Below, piece after piece: positions 1 through 5,084 of a stretch of 5,084 bases of DNA. The DNA comes from Bacteroidota bacterium (lineage in GTDB: Bacteria > Bacteroidota > Bacteroidia > Chitinophagales > LD1), in the NCBI GenBank assembly GCA_023428205.1, contig JAEYZB010000069.1, positions 1 through 5,084 of the forward strand, given 5' to 3'. A model generated the notes under the pieces. The model searched no databases and had not been told where the DNA came from. It was given only the letters and a program-made list of their open reading frames with translations. The position numbers and the translations under genes are program-made. Within the stretch, counting starts at the first letter, position 1; each line of letters opens with the position of its first letter.

Positions 1-1136
1 CCCGAAAAGCTCAGCGAAGTGTGTTGATAGTCGTTCAACTCGTAATCCACCGAAAGAAAGCCCCATTGTTTCAAATAAAAACTTGTACCCAACGTAAATT
101 TCAGCGGACGCGTATAACTGAAGCGATACGGGGCAGATGTAAATGTATCCGATGGAAATGTATAATCTAAGCCGTCATTAGCTTTCAATACAGCAGTAGT
201 TGCCATTGACATACTTTCTCTAATACCAAACCAAGATGGAGTAGTAAGCGATGCTCCGATTCGCCAAAACGGAACGGGACGAACAATAATACCCAATTTA
301 AAATTCACACCTACCCCACTTGCCGAATAACTTGTTTCCTGTTTGTAATTTCGGAAACCATAAATGGAATCATCAACCGTTGAAGTTTCATTGTAAACAA
401 TATCGCGGCTATAATTTATCCAAGGAATCCCTATTCCCGCTCCGACATATACTTTGTCGCTTACATTACCTGAAAAATTTATCGCAATTTCGTTTGAACC
501 TCCACGCTCGCGATATGTACCACTTTGTTGCACAGGTGCATGGACTCGCTGATAATAATTTCCACTTGCTGAATCATAATCTATCAAATAAGTATCCCAC
601 GCCTGTACAGCTCCGGGAGAATAATAGCTATACGTTATCGGGTCATTAGTAGCCATAATTTCATTGAAAAGCCCATCTATCTGTGAATTATTATTGTTTA
701 CCCCCTTAAACACCCTGTCTGTATTGAAATCTGCCAACCGCTGGTATGCTACGCTCGCTTGAAAAAAATTCGTAGGCATTCCTTTGCGCTTAATAGGCAC
801 TGCCAACACCGCTCCTATGTTCGGAGCGTACACCTGCAAACGGTTGGAAGAAGATTGTGTGCCAAGAAAATCAGTTGTGCTGTTATTTATCAAAAAACCT
901 AATCCGCCCGAAATTTCAGTTCCTCGGTACAATCCCAACCCTGCCGGATTGGAAAACGCACTGCTCAAATCTGCGCCCACTGTACTAAACGCGCCACCAA
1001 CGCCAATCGAACGAGCAGTTCCATTTATGTCATTCATCGAATAGCGAAGCAACTCTTGTGGATACGATTGTGCGTTTACATTTACACAGAGATAAGCGCT
1101 TACCAAAAGCGTCATTATTTTTCGATTAAAAATCAT
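1..1136 (-). CDS. FadL/OmpP1-family outer membrane protein, 3' end cut by window
   Basis: The reading frame is open from ATG at 1136 to the window edge, giving 378 residues and no stop. Residues 1-23 look like a signal peptide: Asn-Arg-Lys, then a hydrophobic stretch, then VNA before Gln23, the usual Bacteroidota cleavage context. The mature start has LLRYS (29-33), GTARSIGVGGAF (39-50) and SNPAGLGLYRG (62-72). This is the N-terminal hatch signature of the FadL/OmpP1/TodX outer membrane transport family, often labelled 'outer membrane protein transport protein' or 'hemin receptor' in Bacteroidota. The rest alternates aromatic and polar residues as beta-barrel strands do. Family members usually have about 450-550 residues, so the C-terminal quarter or so probably lies outside. 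FadL proteins pass hydrophobic compounds across the outer membrane; the substrate here cannot be read. A Met at residue 8 is a less likely start because it would drop the basic N-terminus. The gene begins 47 nt after the upstream secreted-protein gene and has no promoter of its own that I can see. Confidence 0.85.
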   Translation of the reverse strand, partial: MIFNRKIMTLLVSAYLCVNVNAQSYPQELLRYSMNDINGTARSIGVGGAFSTVGADLSSAFSNPAGLGLYRGTEISGGLGFLINNSTTDFLGTQSSSNRLQVYAPNIGAVLAVPIKRKGMPTNFFQASVAYQRLADFNTDRVFKGVNNNNSQIDGLFNEIMATNDPITYSYYSPGAVQAWDTYLIDYDSASGNYYQRVHAPVQQSGTYRERGGSNEIAINFSGNVSDKVYVGAGIGIPWINYSRDIVYNETSTVDDSIYGFRNYKQETSYSASGVGVNFKLGIIVRPVPFWRIGASLTTPSWFGIRESMSMATTAVLKANDGLDYTFPSDTFTSAPYRFSYTRPLKFTLGTSFYLKQWGFLSVDYELNDYQHTSLSFS

Positions 1137-1171
1137 CTGTTTACTTTTTCTGTTTTTTGTTTCACAATACC

Positions 1172-1195
1172 GGAAGAACATAATTAATATCTTCC
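1172..1195 (-). repeat. Inverted repeat around the stop codon between the two envelope genes
   Basis: GGAAGA (1190-1195 read on the minus strand) can pair with TCTTCC (1172-1177) across a 12-nt loop, and the TAA stop of the upstream gene sits in that loop. Two more G-C pairs could form beyond a 3-nt bulge. No T-run follows on the minus strand, so it does not look like an intrinsic terminator. At most it is a weak intercistronic hairpin that could affect mRNA stability or coupling. Confidence 0.3.
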
Positions 1196-2617
1196 TCCGG
1201 GACGTCCACCTCCTCCGCCAATGTTGCCGCCACGAGAACCTCCGCCTCCACCAAAGTTGCCGCCTCCGTTATTTTGAAAACCTCCACCATTACTTCCTCC
1301 AAAGTTTCGTGAACCACCTCCATTGTTAAATTGGCGAGGCTGTTCCATCTGAGGACGTGATTGTTGCGGAGCTTGTGGACGTTGTTGAACTCCTCCATTA
1401 TTGCGCGGAGCAATATTGTTGTCATTGTTCGGACGGCTGTAATTGTCATTCCGCGGTTGAATGTTCTTGTCATTCGTACGCGGATTGTATTGCTGCACAT
1501 TTCCTCTATCCATCGGACGACTGTTGTTATAGTTCGGACGAACATTTTCATTGTCATTACGCGGCTGAATGTTATCTATGTTTTTGTTCGGCTGAACCGG
1601 TTGCATATCTATAACGTTCGGACGAGTCGTGTTCACATTAGGACGAACATTGTTATTATCATTGCGCGGTTGAATGTTGTCTATATTTCTGTTCGGCAGA
1701 ACCGGTTGAGCGTCTATAACATTCGGGCGAGTATTAATTGGTTTCACCGGTGTAATCGTATTGGTATTCACATTCGGTTTAGCCAATTCAGGATTTGCTC
1801 TTCCTCCTTCTGAAGGATTCACCAAAGTTGGACCATTGGTTGCATCTGTTTTACCACTTCGAGGCACGGCACGTCCTGGTACATTGTTTCCTGAATTTAC
1901 ATTCGGTCTGCGCGGTCCGCTTGAGGAATAATTTAGCTGATGGTAGTCGCGATAATAACCATTCCCGTAACCGTAACCGCCTCCATAATATCCACCTCCG
2001 TACCCATAACCATAGTAAGGTGCCCCCCAATAATTTCCATAGTATGGATATCCCCAAACACCTCCATATCCATAATATGGATAGCCTCCGCCATAAAATC
2101 CGCCATAATAAGGATATCCAAAGTGTATTCCGAAATAAGGGCTAAACGCACTATATCGCCAAGGATTATAGCCCCAAGAACCATACCAAGGGTCATAATA
2201 ATTATACGTATATATAGGCGTATTCCAATAATAAGGGTTGTACCACGGGTCATAATAACCTACCGTGTAAGCCGGAGTATAATATTTACGCACTTGCACG
2301 GAGTAACTCACATCATTATCTCCATAATAATCGTCTTCATAATAATCAGAAGAAGCATTATCATAGGAAGACGAATAGCTCCCATTGTTGGTTCCATAGC
2401 CATCATTCACGGAATCATCATCCTTTTCCGTATTTGACGGAGAAGAAACGGGAGCATCGTACTGATGCTGATAATCTGTTGTTGTAGAATTGGAATTTGA
2501 CGAACCCGAATTGCTTTTCGGGTTATAATAAACATCATCTTGCGCTATGGCAAGGTGTATCATTCCAATTGTTGCCACAAAGAATAATATGAATCTTCTG
2601 GTTTTCATACCGTGCAT
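1184..2617 (-). CDS. Secreted low-complexity Tyr/Gly/Asn-rich repeat protein, function unknown
   Basis: The gene encodes 477 residues with a signal peptide (KTRRF, a hydrophobic core, then AIA before Gln26), so export is likely. Four zones follow. Residues 27-100 are rich in Ser, Asn, Asp and Tyr and begin DDVYYNPKS. Residues 105-225 are dominated by Tyr, Gly, Trp and Pro, with YYDPWY at 121-126 and 140-145. Residues 235-420 are rich in Asn, Pro and Arg and contain 35-residue tandem repeats. Residues 425-477 are mostly Gly with Asn, Phe and Arg, ending GRPGGRY. I see no catalytic motif, lipobox, transmembrane segment after the signal, or sorting domain. The DDVYYNP start and the Tyr-rich middle remind me of uncharacterised exported proteins of Bacteroidota; this is from memory. 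A surface, matrix or adhesive role is inference from composition. A second ATG at 2608 gives MKTRRF, a more typical signal peptide start, and may be the true one. The FadL-type gene follows after 47 nt. Confidence 0.8.
   Translation of the reverse strand: MHGMKTRRFILFFVATIGMIHLAIAQDDVYYNPKSNSGSSNSNSTTTDYQHQYDAPVSSPSNTEKDDDSVNDGYGTNNGSYSSSYDNASSDYYEDDYYGDNDVSYSVQVRKYYTPAYTVGYYDPWYNPYYWNTPIYTYNYYDPWYGSWGYNPWRYSAFSPYFGIHFGYPYYGGFYGGGYPYYGYGGVWGYPYYGNYWGAPYYGYGYGGGYYGGGYGYGNGYYRDYHQLNYSSSGPRRPNVNSGNNVPGRAVPRSGKTDATNGPTLVNPSEGGRANPELAKPNVNTNTITPVKPINTRPNVIDAQPVLPNRNIDNIQPRNDNNNVRPNVNTTRPNVIDMQPVQPNKNIDNIQPRNDNENVRPNYNNSRPMDRGNVQQYNPRTNDKNIQPRNDNYSRPNNDNNIAPRNNGGVQQRPQAPQQSRPQMEQPRQFNNGGGSRNFGGSNGGGFQNNGGGNFGGGGGSRGGNIGGGGGRPGGRY
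1520..1729 (-). repeat. Two tandem 105-bp in-frame repeats (35 residues each)
   Basis: Within the secreted protein, residues 297-331 and 332-366 are consecutive copies of a 35-residue unit starting RPNVID, with NIDNIQPRNDN in the middle and NVRPN near the end. By hand, 28 of 35 residues match. The DNA copies also match: 1536-1627 against 1641-1732 agree at about 77 of 92 positions, with many differences at third codon positions. A degenerate third copy follows from residue 367 (RPMD, then KNIQPRNDN at 384-392). The copies therefore look like an older duplication kept for its protein sequence. Confidence 0.85.
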
Positions 2618-2805
2618 TTTTGATTTTACGAATGTAATTATTTCTGCAATTTCGAAGCCAATCTCGCTCTCGCAACACCGACTTTTGCATTAATTGACAG
2701 CAAAAACAGCAAAAGGTTTCTTTATGGGCAGAAACGATTAACAGATATTTTGAATTAAGAAAAATCGCTTATCAAAGCAGGCGTTTTTTTTGCTAATTAA
2801 GTCAT

Positions 2806-2840
2806 CAAAAGTATGTACATAATTCATGAAAAAACTGCAA
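2806..2840 (-). promoter_or_regulatory. Candidate Bacteroidota-type promoter for the envelope gene pair
   Basis: On the minus strand TACTTTTG (2806-2813) fits the Bacteroidota -7 consensus TAnnTTTG exactly. A TTG (2838-2840) lies 24 nt further upstream, slightly more than the 17-23 nt usually quoted for the -33 element. The site lies just after the rplJ terminator and before the secreted-protein gene, where a new promoter would be needed. Transcription would start near 2800. The spacer carries two perfect palindromes, TATGTACATA (2812-2821, overlapping the -7 element) and TTCATGAA (2823-2830), which could be operator sequence. Confidence 0.45.
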
Positions 2841-2870
2841 CGTGCTCGTTTTTTTCTCCCATTTACACGA

Positions 2871-2900
2871 ATAAAAAAAGGCGAACCAAAGTCCGCCTTT
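2871..2900 (-). terminator. Intrinsic terminator after rplJ
   Basis: On the minus strand AAAGGCGGAC (2891-2900) pairs with GTTCGCCTTT (2877-2886) around a TTTG loop. The 10-bp stem has one G-U wobble and is followed at once by more T's (2873-2876, within a TTTTTTTAT run). It starts 22 nt past the rplJ stop. It should end transcripts of the nusG-rplK-rplA-rplJ operon and separate them from the envelope genes. The opposite strand has only a short, interrupted T-run, so it is probably one-directional. Confidence 0.9.
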
Positions 2901-2922
2901 ATATAGTCTTTTAGAAAGTTGA

Positions 2923-3447
2923 TTATTCGCCTCGTTTTTCCAATGTTTGGAGCAATGCAGCGATTTTTTGTCCACCACTTGCTTGCAAACCACTGATAAC
3001 GTTTTGCGCAGGTGATTGCAACAAGCCGATAACTTCGCCCAACAATTCTGCTTTCGATTTCAACGCAGCCAAAACCAATAATTGGTTATCGCCAACGAAA
3101 ATATCAGAATCAATGTACGCACTTTTCAAAAGCGGACGAGCATTTTTTTCGCGGAATTGTTTCAAGACTTTTGCAGGCAATGAACTTTCTTTCGAGAACA
3201 AAACACCTGTCGGTCCGTTTAATGATGGGTACAATGCGTCATAGTTTCCACCTACTTGTTCTAGTGCTTTGCGAATCAATGTGTTTTTCGCTACGCGAAA
3301 TTCAATGCCTTTTGTGTAGCAAAGTCTGCGAAATTCGTTTGTTTTTTCAACTGTCAAAGTTGAAGCATCGCATATATAGAAGAACGGTGAATCTGCGAAC
3401 TTTTCTTTTAGTTCAGCAATTTCGTTCGTTTTTTGTGCCTTATCCAT
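2923..3447 (-). CDS. rplJ: 50S ribosomal protein L10
   Basis: The product has 174 residues, the normal full length for Bacteroidota L10. The N-terminal part holds the conserved rRNA-binding stretch RVAKNTLIRKAL (51-62), and GPTGVLF follows at 78-84. Near the end LLGEVIGLLQSPAQ (135-148) leads into the helix IAALLQTLEKRGE (162-174), which in this family carries L7/L12 dimers to form the ribosomal stalk, the docking site for translation factors. In many bacteria L10 with L7/L12 represses its own operon by binding the leader. Here only 33 nt separate it from rplA, too short for a classical L10 leader; that gap contains six C's in a row on the mRNA and no Shine-Dalgarno. The expected neighbour rplL is missing, and a terminator follows instead. 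Confidence 0.98.
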   Translation of the reverse strand: MDKAQKTNEIAELKEKFADSPFFYICDASTLTVEKTNEFRRLCYTKGIEFRVAKNTLIRKALEQVGGNYDALYPSLNGPTGVLFSKESSLPAKVLKQFREKNARPLLKSAYIDSDIFVGDNQLLVLAALKSKAELLGEVIGLLQSPAQNVISGLQASGGQKIAALLQTLEKRGE

Positions 3448-3480
3448 TTTTTATATCAATTTAATTGGGGGGTGAATAAA

Positions 3481-4176
3481 TTATAATCCGGCAACGGTTT
3501 TAGTGTCCACGTTAATGCCTGGGCTCATTGTAGAAGCCAATGACAACCCTTTGAAATATGTTCCTTTCGCAGTAGCCGGTTTCATTTTTGAAATTACTTG
3601 TAGCAAAGCTGATGCGTTGTCAATAATTTGCTCAGCAGTGAATGATACACGACCAACCGAAGTATGAACGATACCAAATTTATCTACTTTGAAAGCAATT
3701 TTACCTTTTTTCACCTCCTCTACAGCTTTACCTACTTCAATTGCCACAGTTCCTGATTTAGGATTTGGCATCAAGTTACGAGGTCCGAGAACTTTACCCA
3801 ATTTTGCGATTTTCGCCATTACGTTTGGAGAAGCAACTACTACTTCAAAATCCATCCAACCGCCTTCGATTTTTGTAACATATTCGTCCAAACCTACAAA
3901 GTCAGCACCTGCTTTTTTCGCTTCTTCTTCTTTATCTGGTGTAGTCAAAACCAAAACTCTTTTCGTTTTTCCTGTCCCGTGAGGCAATGCTGCCGTACCG
4001 CGAATAGCTTGATCGGCTTTTTTCGGGTCAACCCCCAATGCGATGTGTAAATCAACCGAAGCATCAAACTTCGCAATGTTTACTTTTTTAACCAATGCCG
4101 CTGCATCGGATAGCGAGTACAACTTTTTGAGGTCAACCAAGGCGTTTACCACCTTTCTTTTTTTTGTTACTTTCAT
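3481..4176 (-). CDS. rplA: 50S ribosomal protein L1
   Basis: The 231-residue product is full length. The L1 signature covers about residues 125-144, with [14 protein letters not shown] at 131-144. The two-domain layout is visible: domain I from the two ends of the chain, and domain II inserted at about 68-160. RNA-contacting positions known from structures of bacterial L1 are present, including Phe37 and the Ser215-Thr216-Met217 group before SPGINVD. L1 forms the mobile stalk beside the E site of the large subunit. It is also a translational repressor in several bacteria, binding an mRNA copy of its 23S rRNA site; a possible such site lies 21 nt before the start codon at 4197-4227. The start is the first ATG, giving MKVTKKRK, a usual basic N-terminus. 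The gene follows rplK after 135 nt. Confidence 0.98.
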   Translation of the reverse strand: MKVTKKRKVVNALVDLKKLYSLSDAAALVKKVNIAKFDASVDLHIALGVDPKKADQAIRGTAALPHGTGKTKRVLVLTTPDKEEEAKKAGADFVGLDEYVTKIEGGWMDFEVVVASPNVMAKIAKLGKVLGPRNLMPNPKSGTVAIEVGKAVEEVKKGKIAFKVDKFGIVHTSVGRVSFTAEQIIDNASALLQVISKMKPATAKGTYFKGLSLASTMSPGINVDTKTVAGL

Positions 4177-4196
4177 TGTTCTTGTTTTTGTTTTAT

Positions 4197-4227
4197 GTGG
4201 TCAGCGAGGCGAACCCACCTCTACCAC
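4197..4227 (-). promoter_or_regulatory. Two-helix hairpin before rplA, candidate L1-binding autoregulatory site
   Basis: As mRNA from the minus strand, GUGGU (4223-4227) pairs with ACCAC (4197-4201) and GAGGUG (4216-4221) with CGCCUC (4206-4211), closing a GGUU loop. The helices are joined by an asymmetric internal loop: one A on the 5' side and GCUG on the 3' side. Two short helices around an asymmetric loop, with more unpaired bases on the 3' side, is the general form of L1 sites in 23S rRNA helices 76-77 and in L1-repressed mRNAs. The position before rplA fits repression by L1. The pairing is seen; the L1 role is inferred. No T-run follows, so it is not an obvious terminator. Confidence 0.5.
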
Positions 4228-4260
4228 TTTATTAAGTAAAAAGTTTATCAATGTTGAATC

Positions 4261-4304
4261 TGAAAAGCACCCGCCATTTAAGACTAATACTTTACAGCTT
4301 TTCA
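4261..4304 (-). repeat. 8-bp inverted repeat in the rplK-rplA gap
   Basis: TGAAAAGC (4297-4304 on the minus strand) is exactly complementary to GCTTTTCA (4261-4268), with 28 nt between. The left arm could instead pair partly with a nearby copy, since GTTGAA also matches TTCAAC a few bases further on. It begins 7 nt past the rplK stop and has no T-run after it. It may be an mRNA structure that works with the hairpin before rplA, or chance in A/T-rich DNA. Confidence 0.35.
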
Positions 4305-4311
4305 ACTAAAA

Positions 4312-4755
4312 TTATTTTTCCCAAGGTGCTGCTCCTTCCAACGTAAAGCCTGCACTTTTCGCTGAACCTGCAACCATACTCATTGCTGCTTCAACCGTAA
4401 AACAATTTAAATCAGGCATTTTTTCTTCGGCTATTTTTTTAATAATATCCCAAGAAACAGAACCGATTTTTTTACGGTTTGGTTCAGCCGAACCTGCCGT
4501 TTTTTTCGTCAATTCCATCAACTGGTTGTGAGCTGGTGCGGTTTTGATGACAAAATCAAATGATTTGTCTGTATATACCGTGATAATCACCGGACAAGTT
4601 TTGCCCATTTTATCTTGCGTACGAGCGTTAAACTGTTTGCAAAATTCCATAATGTTCACTCCTTTTGAACCTAATGCTGGTCCAACCGGAGGCGCAGGGT
4701 TTGCTTGCCCGCCTTTTACTTGAAGTTTTACAAACGTTTGAATTTCCTTTGCCAT
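4312..4755 (-). CDS. rplK: 50S ribosomal protein L11
   Basis: The product has 147 residues, within the normal 141-148. The N-terminal domain has [12 protein letters not shown] (18-29), whose prolines 22, 23 and 26 form the flexible hinge face where thiostrepton binds and where factors and RelA-type stringent signalling act, followed by [13 protein letters not shown] (32-44). The C-terminal rRNA-binding domain has [27 protein letters not shown] (91-117, by position) and the family signature around [10 protein letters not shown] (127-136). L11 binds the GTPase-associated centre of 23S rRNA together with the L10-L7/L12 stalk, so it works physically next to the L10 encoded two genes on. One small oddity is KTAPA at 71-75 where KTPPA is usual. 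The gene sits 36 nt after nusG and has no Shine-Dalgarno. Confidence 0.98.
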   Translation of the reverse strand: MAKEIQTFVKLQVKGGQANPAPPVGPALGSKGVNIMEFCKQFNARTQDKMGKTCPVIITVYTDKSFDFVIKTAPAHNQLMELTKKTAGSAEPNRKKIGSVSWDIIKKIAEEKMPDLNCFTVEAAMSMVAGSAKSAGFTLEGAAPWEK

Positions 4756-4791
4756 AGCTATTGTGTGTTTACGTTTTTACTAAATTTTTAA

Positions 4792-5084
4792 TTACGCGAT
4801 TTTTTCCACTTGCATAAAACCTACTTCTACAGGCGTTTTGCGACCAAAAATTTTCACGGTTACTTTTAATTTTTTCTTCTCTGAATTTATTTCTTCTATT
4901 GTACCATTGAAGTCGTTGAACGGCCCGTCAATGATTTTTACTTCTTCATTAATGATAAACGGCTCAGCCATTGTTTCACCCGCTTCCAACATTTCATCGG
5001 CTTTACCCAACAATTTTTGCACTTCAGCAGTGCGCAATGTTTCAGGATTTTTGCCACCCAAAAAACCCAAATTCCTTTGTACTT
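4792..5084 (-). CDS. nusG: Transcription termination/antitermination factor NusG, 5' part outside the window
   Basis: The frame enters from the right edge and ends at TAA (4792-4794), giving the last 96 residues of a protein usually about 180 long. The visible part starts at the end of the NGN domain, with LGFLGGKNPETL resembling the GF(V/L)GG...P segment, then a linker, then the KOW domain: VKIIDGPFNDFNGTIEEI at residues 48-65 of the fragment, with Gly60 as the KOW glycine, and VKIFGRKTP towards the end. NusG binds RNA polymerase through NGN, and its KOW domain contacts Rho or ribosomal protein S10, linking transcription to translation. A TTG at 5068-5070 could be mistaken for a start, but the frame runs on upstream and the protein would lack its main domain. 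Its place before rplK is the standard secE-nusG-rplK-rplA order. Confidence 0.95.
   Translation of the reverse strand, partial: VQRNLGFLGGKNPETLRTAEVQKLLGKADEMLEAGETMAEPFIINEEVKIIDGPFNDFNGTIEEINSEKKKLKVTVKIFGRKTPVEVGFMQVEKIA

Larger units (their letters stand above)
2618..2922. other. 305-nt intergenic region between rplJ and the secreted-protein gene
   Basis: Reading in the direction of transcription, it holds the rplJ terminator (2871-2900), then a promoter candidate (2806-2840), then about 180 nt of likely 5' leader before the secreted-protein ATG. The leader has a 7-bp inverted repeat (CTTTTGC, 2709-2715 and 2682-2688 on the minus strand, 20-nt loop) and a duplicated TTTTGCTG, neither convincing as a structure. 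A weaker -7-like TACATTCG (2629-2636), with TTG 22 nt upstream, lies 11 nt before the first ATG; if used, it would favour the ATG at 2608. I see no small gene, tRNA or riboswitch that I recognise. There is no room for rplL, which needs about 375 nt. Confidence 0.6.

Noticed and set aside
320..1044. Two plus-strand open frames (109 and 86 residues) opposite the FadL-type gene
   Set aside because: They are antisense to a frame with a clear FadL-type N-terminus and have no recognisable features.
1955..2130. Short repeated motifs (ccataata, ggatatcc and similar) that might suggest a CRISPR or microsatellite array
   Set aside because: The spacing is irregular and the motifs are Tyr and Gly codons of the low-complexity protein.
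1357..2437. Long plus-strand and alternate minus-strand open frames across the secreted-protein gene
   Set aside because: They arise from the biased codons of the Tyr/Gly/Asn-rich gene. Their translations are Ile/Arg/His-rich low-complexity strings with no signal peptide or family resemblance, while the minus-strand 477-residue frame has a signal peptide and in-frame repeats.
2682..2715. 7-bp inverted repeat CTTTTGC/GCAAAAG in the leader of the secreted-protein gene
   Set aside because: The stem is short with a 20-nt loop, and the arms are part of simple A/T-rich repeated TTTTGCTG sequence, so chance is likely.
2763..2792. CGC...GCG followed by eight T's on the plus strand, like a terminator
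   Set aside because: The stem is too weak and there is no plus-strand gene upstream that would need a terminator.
2805..2993. Small minus-strand open frame of 62 residues overlapping the rplJ end
   Set aside because: It overlaps the rplJ 3' end in another frame and runs through the terminator; no start context or family resemblance supports it.
3448..3480. Possible L10 leader in the rplA-rplJ gap
   Set aside because: The gap is only 33 nt and lacks the paired structure of known L10 leaders; only a run of six C's is notable.

Overview
The window looks like Bacteroidota chromosome. Three things point there: the NusG, L11, L1 and L10 sequences are of the Bacteroidota kind (for example the NusG KOW region with DGPFNDFNGT and KIFGRKTP); none of the complete genes has a Shine-Dalgarno sequence, only A/T-rich DNA before the start; and one intergenic promoter candidate matches the Bacteroidota -7 consensus TAnnTTTG. 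I cannot name a genus. All genes lie on the minus strand, so transcription runs from high to low coordinates.

The right part (5084 to 2923) is a translation operon in the order nusG (3' part only), rplK (L11), rplA (L1), rplJ (L10). Gaps are short (36 and 33 nt) except for 135 nt between rplK and rplA. That gap holds a two-helix hairpin just before rplA, shaped like a ribosomal protein L1 binding site, and an 8-bp inverted repeat close to the rplK stop. After rplJ there is a strong intrinsic terminator (2871-2900). The usual next genes, rplL and rpoBC, are absent, so the conserved cluster ends early here.

The left part (2840 to 1) looks like a separate cell-envelope unit. A candidate promoter (2806-2840) with two palindromes in its spacer precedes a leader of about 180 nt. 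Then comes a 477-residue exported, low-complexity protein with a Ser/Asn/Asp-rich zone, a Tyr/Gly/Trp zone, an Asn/Pro/Arg zone with 35-residue tandem repeats, and a Gly-rich tail. It is followed, 47 nt downstream, by the 5' part of a FadL/OmpP1-type outer membrane beta-barrel gene that runs off the window. The two products may both act at the outer membrane or cell surface, but their functions are not shown by the sequence.

I found no CRISPR array, insertion sequence, tRNA, rRNA or phage gene. The points most worth following up are the missing rplL-rpoBC, the possible L1 autoregulatory RNA, and the unusual secreted repeat protein with its promoter.
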